From NCBI GenBank assembly GCA_020053155.1, contig JAGVNS010000066.1, positions 1 to 5,411 on the forward strand: a DNA stretch of 5,411 bases, read 5' to 3'. The stretch is from Nitrososphaerota archaeon (GTDB lineage: Archaea; Iainarchaeota; Iainarchaeia; Iainarchaeales; VGJJ01). Under the pieces are notes generated by a model, which saw only the letters and a program-made list of their open reading frames with translations, was not told where the DNA came from and did not search any database. Below, in pieces: positions 1 through 4,946 of the stretch (positions are counted from its first letter, which is position 1; each line of letters begins with the position of its first letter). A program made the position numbers and the translations under genes.

Positions 1-1107
1 CTCCAGCGCTCCCCCCAAATTCTCATCCACAATCGTCACGTGGCCCATTTTTCTCTGGGGCTTTGATTCCTTTTTCCCATACACGTGCAAGTGCGCCCCC
101 TCAATTCCTGCAATTTTATGCAATCCATTCATAAAAAAGGGACCAGTGCTCTTTCCCAAAATGTTGACCATTACCGCAGGGTGAACTAACTCTGTTTTTC
201 CAAGCGGCCAATTCATGATGGCGCGAATGTGCTGCTCAAATTGGCTCGTTTTGCATGCTTCGATGGTGTAATGCCCCGAGTTGTGTACGCGCGGGGCAAT
301 TTCATTGATTAAAATCTCTTCCTTGGGTGTGAGAAACAGTTCTACCCCAAAGACGCCGGCTCCTTGCAGCTTTTCAACGGCTTCCATCGCCACTTTCTCT
401 GCTCGTTGAGACACCTTTTTGTTCACGCGCGCATGTACAATGGTCGTGTCCAAAATACTATCCACGTGAATGTTTTCTGCCACTGGAAATGTGGACACTT
501 CTCCTTTCTCGTTTCGAGCAACCATAACGGATAATTCTTTTTCAAACGGAATCCACTCTTCCACTAAACTTTCCCTTCCTTTCACTTTGGACCATGCACT
601 TTCCAAACTTTCTTTTCCTTTCAAGGGAATGTTTCCCCTCCCATCATACGAATCCTGGCTGATTTTGAGCATGGCATGATGGTTGAACTCCCTGGACGCT
701 CGCTTCAAATCCCCTAAACTCGATATTTGAAAAAAGGGAGCCACGGGCAACCCTTGCTCGGACAAAAATGTTTTCTGGCGCAGCTTGCTTTGAATAATGT
801 GCAGGGTTTCAGGACCCGGATTAATTTTGAACCCCTTGGCGCTCAATTCATGTAAAATGCGGGAATTGGCCAATTCAATTTCAAACGTCAAATAGTCGGT
901 GGCTTCCGCCAATCGCTCAATGGCTTTCTCATCCTTAAAATCCGCCACAATCTGGGCATCACTCACGCTAAACGCAGGACAACCAGGCGTAGGGTCGAGT
1001 ACGGTAACATGTAATCCCATTCTCTTCGCGGGCTGAGAAAGCATTTTCCCCAACTGCCCGCCGCCCACGATTCCGATGCGCGGAAAATGGTCCATAGTGG
1101 CATTCAT
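1..1107 (-). CDS. purK: N5-carboxyaminoimidazole ribonucleotide synthetase (PurK), 3' end cut by window edge
   Basis: This ATP-grasp enzyme of purine synthesis makes N5-CAIR from AIR, bicarbonate and ATP in the cytoplasm; PurE normally uses the product. My translation gives 369 residues without a stop. Visible motifs are the N-terminal GGGQLG (15-20), LTFEIE (73-78), the ATP-grasp loop with K148 and SYDGRGN (153-159), VEEWIPFEKELSV (172-184), ELFLT with E256, and INEIAPRVHNSGHYTIEA (267-284). E256 and E269 are the expected Mg ligands. The last visible residues, around KMGHVTIV, match the family's usual C-terminus, so probably only about 10-20 residues are missing, unless a PurE domain is fused as in yeast Ade2. 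The ATG at 1107 is preferred because GGGGAT lies just upstream; an in-frame ATG at 1095 (MDHFPRIG) is possible but has no such motif. The usual GG before YDG is replaced by DS, which recalls Ade2 rather than typical bacterial PurK. Confidence 0.95.
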   Translation of the reverse strand, partial: MNATMDHFPRIGIVGGGQLGKMLSQPAKRMGLHVTVLDPTPGCPAFSVSDAQIVADFKDEKAIERLAEATDYLTFEIELANSRILHELSAKGFKINPGPETLHIIQSKLRQKTFLSEQGLPVAPFFQISSLGDLKRASREFNHHAMLKISQDSYDGRGNIPLKGKESLESAWSKVKGRESLVEEWIPFEKELSVMVARNEKGEVSTFPVAENIHVDSILDTTIVHARVNKKVSQRAEKVAMEAVEKLQGAGVFGVELFLTPKEEILINEIAPRVHNSGHYTIEACKTSQFEQHIRAIMNWPLGKTELVHPAVMVNILGKSTGPFFMNGLHKIAGIEGAHLHVYGKKESKPQRKMGHVTIVDENLGGALE

Positions 1108-1111
1108 TTCA

Positions 1112-1117
1112 ATCCCC
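1112..1117 (-). promoter_or_regulatory. Possible ribosome binding site of purK
   Basis: GGGGAT lies four bases before the ATG at 1107, or six when counted from the end of GGGG. It is a weak, G-rich Shine-Dalgarno-like match. It is the only such motif near the candidate starts, and so favours 1107 over 1095. Confidence 0.35.
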
Positions 1118-1143
1118 AACCGAGTAGCTTTCAAAAGGCTCCG

Positions 1144-1174
1144 ACCTATAAAAGACTGAAACCTATAAAAGACT
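1144..1174. repeat. Tandem direct repeat, two 14-bp copies with 17-bp period, TATA-like core
   Basis: The plus strand reads ACCTATAAAAGACT at 1144-1157 and again, identically, at 1161-1174, separated by GAA. On the gene strand each copy is AGTCTTTTATAGGT. The upstream copy includes two of the three bases of the pyrF stop codon (TAG, 1173-1175); the other lies wholly in the pyrF-purK gap. The TTTTATAG core resembles a TATA box or a weak -10 element, so a purK-specific promoter is possible: a start 25 or so bases after the downstream copy would leave a leader of about 20 bases. A chance slippage duplication or a regulator site are the alternatives. The repeat itself is read directly; its function is inference. 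Confidence 0.8.
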
Positions 1175-2039
1175 AAATGTGCAGCCCAATCTCCCGATTG
1201 AGCTCCTGCAGGGCCTTTACTGCTGCCCCCGCATAGTCGGTTGTTTGGGCTTTTGCATAGGCATAATTGATTCCCGAGGAGCTGTTTATTCGGTGAATGG
1301 ACACATCCTTTCCATTTTCCTTGAGTACGCGCATCACCTCCACCGCACTCCCGCCCTGCCCCCCTACTCCTGGAATCAAATAGGGAACCGGAAGGGAGTT
1401 AGCGGAGAAAAGAGAGTGAATTTCCTGAAATTCCTGGATGTTGGTGGCCCCGACTACCGCCCCCACGTTCCCCTGAGCATTTTTTCCCCAATTCAAAATG
1501 TGCCGCGCAACCTTCTCATATAAGGGTTTTTGCGTTTCTTCCAAAACCAAATTTTGCAATTCTTTTGCTCCCGGATTAGACGTGCGATTCAAAATGTACA
1601 CCCCTTTCCCATGTTTCTCCGCCCACTCAATAAAAGGCTGAACCGAATCCACTCCCATGTAGGGAGCAATAGTGACACAATCCACATTCCAAAAACCAAA
1701 CACTTCTTTCGCATAGGCGGCAGACGTTGTCCCAATGTCTCCCCGCTTGGCATCCAAAATAAGGGGAATATTTTTTTCCCGAACCATTTCACACACTTTT
1801 TCCAACGCACGCAAACCGGGCCACCCATACTGGGCATAATACGCATAATTAGGTTTGCACGCCCCGGGAAAAACGTTTTCACTTGCACATGCGTCCAGAA
1901 TGTTCGAATAAAACTGAACGATTTTCTTTTCCACGTCATTTTCCTGAATGGGAATCTTCTCAATGATGGGGTCCATTCCCAAGCATGCGATGCTTTTTCT
2001 CTCGCGAGCGGATTGACGCAAAAAATCGATGTAATTCAT
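1173..2039 (-). CDS. pyrF: Orotidine 5'-phosphate decarboxylase, long type-2 form
   Basis: The enzyme decarboxylates OMP to UMP, the last step of de novo pyrimidine synthesis, in the cytoplasm. The 288-residue product fits the longer type-2 PyrF family (about 270-290) rather than the ~220-240-residue E. coli or classical archaeal form. Visible are GMDP (21-24), CKPNYAYY (61-68) with K62 and N64, and the catalytic LILDAKRGDIG with D96, K98 and D101 (the Asp-Lys-Asp array). Further on come SNPGAKELQ (154-162) and the phosphate-loop IPGVGGQGG (222-230). At 252-257 the protein reads NSSSGI where I remember NSSRGI or NSSRAI in the family, so a phosphate-contacting Arg may be missing; H249 and R250 lie just before. 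The ATG at 2039 is chosen because it makes a 4-bp ATGA overlap with the pyrE stop and follows GGAAGGGAA. A GTG at 2054 would only add MGGRE and lengthen the overlap. It ends with TAG. Confidence 0.95.
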   Translation of the reverse strand: MNYIDFLRQSARERKSIACLGMDPIIEKIPIQENDVEKKIVQFYSNILDACASENVFPGACKPNYAYYAQYGWPGLRALEKVCEMVREKNIPLILDAKRGDIGTTSAAYAKEVFGFWNVDCVTIAPYMGVDSVQPFIEWAEKHGKGVYILNRTSNPGAKELQNLVLEETQKPLYEKVARHILNWGKNAQGNVGAVVGATNIQEFQEIHSLFSANSLPVPYLIPGVGGQGGSAVEVMRVLKENGKDVSIHRINSSSGINYAYAKAQTTDYAGAAVKALQELNREIGLHI

Positions 2040-2656
2040 TTCCCTTCCACCCACTTTTGGGGGCTGTCAAAATACGATTGAATGCCCACATATTGTGCTT
2101 GGGAAATTTTTCCCATCTCTTTCAATGCGGATAATATTTCTGAAACGGAAAGTCCAGCGTGAAGTTGATATCCTTTCTCCGCCAGTTCCTTTTTCCCCCC
2201 TTGCTGCCGGTCAATGAGTACTACAATGTCTTTGACTTTCAATCCTGACTTTTCCAATGGTTCAATCGCTTCAAATTTACTGGCTCCCGTGGAAATCAAA
2301 TCATCAATCACCAAAACAGTTTCCCCTTCATTGTATTCTCCTTCGATTTGTTTTTTGGTTCCATACTCTTTCGTTTCTTTCCGCGTGTAAATCATGGGCC
2401 ATCCCGCCTCTAAACTCAATGCGGTTCCAATGGGAATGGCCGCGTAGGGAATGGCCGCGATTCGGTCAAACGTGAGGGGAGTTGAAAGTTCTTTCAGCAC
2501 ACGCGCTACGCGCTGCAATATTTTAGGATGCGACACCAGAACGCGCAAATCCAAATAGATGGGGCTCTTGAGCCCGGATTTTAACGTGAACAAGCCGAAC
2601 TTTACCGCTCCACACTCAAACAACTCTTTACAGAGTTCATTTTTGTCGCTCATCAT
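2036..2656 (-). CDS. pyrE: Orotate phosphoribosyltransferase, similar to the UMP-synthase OPRT domain
   Basis: The enzyme joins orotate to PRPP, giving OMP and pyrophosphate, and feeds the next gene product, PyrF. The product is 206 residues, normal for the family. Landmarks are FTLKSG (23-28), SPIYLDLR (31-38), FDRIAAIPYAAIP (63-75), the mobile catalytic loop RKETKEYGTKKQIEG (92-106) and the PRPP-binding motif VLVIDDLISTG (114-124) with its paired Asp 118-119. The loop has Tyr98 where many bacterial enzymes have His. Human UMPS also has Tyr there (RKETKDYG, from memory), and DRQQGGKKEL (150-159) is close to the human DREQGG segment. So this looks like the UMPS/PyrFE-type OPRT branch. The start is the first of two adjacent ATGs (2656, 2653): GGGAGGG lies 10 bases before the first. 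A TTG at 2677 would add only MWEGRLC, which is out-of-frame pyrC sequence. The gene overlaps the pyrC end by 20 bp and ends with TGA in the ATGA overlap. Confidence 0.96.
   Translation of the reverse strand: MMSDKNELCKELFECGAVKFGLFTLKSGLKSPIYLDLRVLVSHPKILQRVARVLKELSTPLTFDRIAAIPYAAIPIGTALSLEAGWPMIYTRKETKEYGTKKQIEGEYNEGETVLVIDDLISTGASKFEAIEPLEKSGLKVKDIVVLIDRQQGGKKELAEKGYQLHAGLSVSEILSALKEMGKISQAQYVGIQSYFDSPQKWVEGK
2040..2048 (-). promoter_or_regulatory. Probable ribosome binding site of pyrF inside the pyrE end
   Basis: GGAAGGGAA sits directly before the ATG at 2039, within the last codons of pyrE (VEGK). It supports the ATG over the GTG at 2054 and fits re-initiation at the ATGA overlap. The spacing is short, so stop-start coupling may matter more than Shine-Dalgarno pairing. 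Confidence 0.45.
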
Positions 2657-3896
2657 ACACAATCTTCCCTCCCACAATGGTTTTGATTACTTTCCCATAT
2701 ATTGTTTTCCCTTCAAAAGGCGTCCACCCGCACTTGGAAAAAAGTTCCTTTCCATGAATGGTCCATTTTGCGTTGGGGTCAATGACTATGGCATCCCCCC
2801 ACTTCCCGGGCTCCAACCCTCCCTGATAAGGGTAGTTGAATATCCGCGCAGGATTGGTTGAACAACACTCAACGACTCGTTCCAACGAAATGTCTTCCCG
2901 ATGCACCGCATCCAGCACCAAGGGAAGCATGGTTTCAATTCCTGGAACGCCGGATGGGGCTTCCAAATAGGGTTTATTTTTTTCTTCAATGGTGTGGGGG
3001 GCGTGGTCCGTGGCAATGCAGTCAATGGTTCCCTCTCGCAGCCCCTTCCATAACGCGTGAACATCCCCTTTAGTTTTCAATGAAGGATTCATTTTTCCCC
3101 CATTTCCAAGCGCATCCAAATCCTTTTCGGAAAGAAACAAGTGATGAGGAGAAACCTCGCACGTGACGTTTGAACTTTCCCCCTTGGCTTTCTCAATCAA
3201 TTCCAACCCCGCTTTGGTTGAAAGGTGGGCAATGTGGAGTTTGTTTCCAATCTTTTTCTGCAGTTCAAGAGCGTTCTGCACGGCCATTTCTTCCACATGA
3301 GAGTCGCGTATTTTGTTGTGCACGTGCACGTCGTTTTGCGTGAAGGTTTTAGTGTGCTCCTGAATCAAATTCTCATCCTCCGCATGTACGACCATGACCC
3401 AATTCTTTTGCTTGCACAACTGGAACCATTTTTCCCATACTTCCTTGTTGTTTACGAGCAAATTACCTGTACTAGAACCCATATACATTTTCACGGAATG
3501 TAAATCGGGGATGGACAACGCCTCATTGAAATTGTCTGCCGTTGCCCCAAAATGAAACGCGTGACGAACAATGGAATCCCTTTCCGCAATGGTTTTTTTC
3601 TCTTCAAATAATTTTTTGGTTGTAGTGGGGGGATGGGTATTGGGCATGTCTATGACCATAGTCACTCCCCCATGCGCGGCCGCTTTGCTTCCGCTCTTCC
3701 AATCCTCCTTATGCTCCCCCCCTGGGACGCGAAAGTGAACGTGCACGTCAATGAGTCCGGGCAACACCCAGTAATTGAGGAGGGGAAGGACCACCTCTTC
3801 TTTTCCGGACGCGCGAACATACTCATCCAAAATAATGTTTTGTTTCTGCAATTTCCCAAATGAAAAAACGTGTGCATTGTCAAGCAGTAAAGCCAT
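2637..3896 (-). CDS. pyrC: Dihydroorotase, class I (long form)
   Basis: This amidohydrolase-fold metalloenzyme cyclises N-carbamoyl-L-aspartate to dihydroorotate, the substrate of the upstream neighbour PyrD. The product is 419 residues, typical of class I dihydroorotases (about 420-450) and much longer than the E. coli class II type (about 348). Metal-site residues can be placed: D50-x-H52-x-H54-x-R56, K136 in KMYMGSSTGN (the lysine expected to be carbamylated, as in hydantoinases), H171 in VVHAEDE, H224 in HIAHLS, and D297 in ATDHAPH. SGVPGIETMLP (315-325) and NPARIF (348-353) are further family motifs. No metal ligand is missing, so an active enzyme rather than a pseudo-dihydroorotase is likely. 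The ATG at 3896 overlaps the pyrD end by 17 bp and has GGAGG nine bases upstream. The TGA at 2637-2639 lies inside pyrE. Allantoinase and hydantoinase are relatives, but the operon context settles the call. Confidence 0.96.
   Translation of the reverse strand: MALLLDNAHVFSFGKLQKQNIILDEYVRASGKEEVVLPLLNYWVLPGLIDVHVHFRVPGGEHKEDWKSGSKAAAHGGVTMVIDMPNTHPPTTTKKLFEEKKTIAERDSIVRHAFHFGATADNFNEALSIPDLHSVKMYMGSSTGNLLVNNKEVWEKWFQLCKQKNWVMVVHAEDENLIQEHTKTFTQNDVHVHNKIRDSHVEEMAVQNALELQKKIGNKLHIAHLSTKAGLELIEKAKGESSNVTCEVSPHHLFLSEKDLDALGNGGKMNPSLKTKGDVHALWKGLREGTIDCIATDHAPHTIEEKNKPYLEAPSGVPGIETMLPLVLDAVHREDISLERVVECCSTNPARIFNYPYQGGLEPGKWGDAIVIDPNAKWTIHGKELFSKCGWTPFEGKTIYGKVIKTIVGGKIVYDERQK
2667..2673 (-). promoter_or_regulatory. 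Possible ribosome binding site of pyrE inside pyrC
   Basis: GGGAGGG lies 10 bases before the ATG at 2656 and 13 before that at 2653, so it favours the first. It also encodes part of the conserved GGKIVYD end of PyrC, so its Shine-Dalgarno character may be a by-product of protein conservation. Confidence 0.4.
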
Positions 3897-4833
3897 ATTC
3901 CTCGCCCTCCACTACCTTGAGTTTTCCAATCACGTCGTTGATGGAAGAGTATTTTTTTAGGGAAAGAAATGCGTCCAATTCTTTTTTGATTCGAGAAAAA
4001 ATTCCCGGGCCTTCGTGCTTGTAGGCCGTTCCAATCTGCACCATTTCAGCGCCGCACAAAAAGAATTCAAACGCATCCTTCCCCGAATAAACCCCTCCCG
4101 CGCCAATGATGGGAATCTTTCCTTTCAACTCATTGTAAAACGTCCACACGTTTCCCAATGCAATGGGTTTAACGTAATGCCCGCCCAAACCTCCCAACCC
4201 TTGCTTGGGTTTAATGACGGCTTGCCCCTTTTCGGGATCCACAATGATGGAGTTTCCCACCGAATTGATGAGCGTGGCGCCATCCATTTTGTTTTTGAGC
4301 AACAATTTGGCCATTTCCTGACGATGAATCAATTCAAAATAAGGAGGCAGTTTCACCCACAAGGGTTTGTCGGTTACACTTCGAATGGCAGATAAGTATT
4401 TCTCCGATTGCTCAAAATCGTACGCCACTTGCGGCTTTCCAATAATGTTGGGGCAGGAAAGGTTGATTTCAATGACATCCGCTCCCGCTTTGTCAAAGGC
4501 TTTGACCATGGTTTCGAATTCGCTCAAACTAAAACCGCACACGCTGGGAATGATGGGTTTCCCAAACTGTTTCAATTTTGGAATCAATTCGCAATATTTT
4601 TGATACCCCAAATTTTCCAACCCGTTGCTGTTAATGGAACCATGCTCATTTTCGTAATATTTGGGTCGTTCATTTCCGGTGCGGGGTTCCATGGTTGTGC
4701 TTTTCAGTACAATGGCGCCACTCTCACTCTGCCCTAACGATTCGAGCTCATTTTCAAACGTACAAAGAGGACCTGAGGCATTCATGAGGCGAGAAGAAAA
4801 ATGAACGTTTCGTAATGTATATTCCCAATCCAT
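3880..4833 (-). CDS. pyrD: Dihydroorotate dehydrogenase, class 1A (fumarate type)
   Basis: This soluble FMN enzyme oxidises dihydroorotate to orotate. Class 1A enzymes are homodimers that use fumarate as electron acceptor and need no PyrK subunit; no pyrK is seen in this window. The 317-residue product follows the Lactococcus PyrDA pattern: MNASGP (17-22), K44, GSINSNG (65-71) with N68, the catalytic Cys127 in NLSCPN (124-129), GKPQVAYDFEQSE (132-144), K161 in KLPPYF, N190 in NSVGN (190-194), GGLGGHYVKP (214-223), IIGAGGV (242-248), GAEMVQIGTA (261-270). Class 2 membrane enzymes use Ser as base and carry an N-terminal helix; both are absent. The ATG at 4833 puts the conserved core at the family's usual distance from the N-terminus. 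An upstream TTG at 4917 is in frame but adds 28 residues that cover the TATA-like promoter sequences. This is the first gene of the leftward operon. Fumarate use is inferred from class, not seen. Confidence 0.95.
   Translation of the reverse strand: MDWEYTLRNVHFSSRLMNASGPLCTFENELESLGQSESGAIVLKSTTMEPRTGNERPKYYENEHGSINSNGLENLGYQKYCELIPKLKQFGKPIIPSVCGFSLSEFETMVKAFDKAGADVIEINLSCPNIIGKPQVAYDFEQSEKYLSAIRSVTDKPLWVKLPPYFELIHRQEMAKLLLKNKMDGATLINSVGNSIIVDPEKGQAVIKPKQGLGGLGGHYVKPIALGNVWTFYNELKGKIPIIGAGGVYSGKDAFEFFLCGAEMVQIGTAYKHEGPGIFSRIKKELDAFLSLKKYSSINDVIGKLKVVEGEEYGFTA
3900..3910 (-). promoter_or_regulatory. Probable ribosome binding site of pyrC inside pyrD
   Basis: GGAGGGCGAGG precedes the ATG at 3896, with GGAGG nine bases and GAGG three bases before it. 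It lies in the C-terminal tail of pyrD (VEGEE), beyond the end of the Lactococcus class 1A enzyme as I remember it. That makes a translational role more likely than protein constraint. It argues for re-initiation at this 17-bp overlap. Confidence 0.6.
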
Positions 4834-4836
4834 TAA

Positions 4837-4842
4837 CCCCCC
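4837..4842 (-). promoter_or_regulatory. G-tract before pyrD start, possible weak RBS
   Basis: GGGGGG lies three bases before the ATG at 4833 (GATGGGGGGTTAATG). It is closer than normal for a Shine-Dalgarno element, and the match is only purine-rich. It may help ribosome entry if the mRNA has a leader; it would be irrelevant if transcription begins at the ATG. Confidence 0.25.
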
Positions 4843-4858
4843 ATCAAGGCTTTTTTCG

Positions 4859-4866
4859 TATTTATA
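4859..4866 (-). promoter_or_regulatory. TATA-like element before pyrD (proximal)
   Basis: On the gene strand TATAAATA is centred about 29 bases before the pyrD ATG. In an archaeon this is the spacing expected for a TATA box driving a leaderless or nearly leaderless transcript. There is no strong purine-rich BRE just upstream (sequence TCATATGGC). If the organism is bacterial, this could at best be a -10 element with a very short leader. Confidence 0.4.
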
Positions 4867-4881
4867 GCCATATGAAATGGG

Positions 4882-4889
4882 ATTATATA
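4882..4889. promoter_or_regulatory. Two-faced TATA-like element in the divergent intergenic region
   Basis: The gene strand of pyrD reads TATATAAT here and the plus strand ATTATATA. The sequence could act as a -10 or TATA element in either direction: a start near 4875 would give pyrD a leader of about 40 bases, and a start near 4912 would give the exporter gene one of about 35 bases. I could not find a convincing -35 hexamer at normal spacing on the pyrD side. Direction and use are not determined by the sequence. Confidence 0.35.
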
Positions 4890-4927
4890 GGTCAGAAAGT
4901 CCACTCCCTTCAATCAATTAAAAGCTA

Positions 4928-4941
4928 ATCGGACATCCGAT
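4928..4941. promoter_or_regulatory. Perfect 6-bp inverted repeat just before the exporter start (possible operator)
   Basis: ATCGGA and TCCGAT form perfect inverted arms around a CA spacer, ending five bases before the exporter ATG at 4947. A two-base loop is too tight for a good RNA hairpin, so a dimeric DNA-binding protein site is the more likely role, if it has one. It lies on the exporter side of the divergent region, 95 bases from the pyrD start. Six-bp arms can occur by chance, so the functional call is tentative. Confidence 0.35.
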
Positions 4942-4946
4942 AGTAC

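Noticed and set aside
1126..1140. Imperfect inverted repeat AGCTTTCAAAAGGCT in the pyrF-purK gap, as a terminator
   Set aside because: The stem is short and bulged, A/T-rich and not followed by a U-tract on the gene strand. It would separate genes that otherwise look co-transcribed.
1589..1963. Open frame of 124 codons on the minus strand within pyrF, and several plus-strand frames opposite pyrF, pyrE, pyrC and pyrD
   Set aside because: These overlap well-conserved enzymes in another frame and give products without recognisable motifs, so they are shadows.
4834..4917. Upstream TTG start at 4917 that would extend PyrD by 28 residues
   Set aside because: The extra residues have no counterpart in class 1A enzymes, the start is TTG, and the stretch holds the TATA-like promoter sequences. 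The ATG at 4833 gives the family's normal N-terminus.
4834..4946. PyrR-type attenuator or pyrimidine-sensing leader before pyrD
   Set aside because: The leader would be about 40 bases or less, with no stable hairpin pair, anti-terminator or PyrR-binding loop that I can see.
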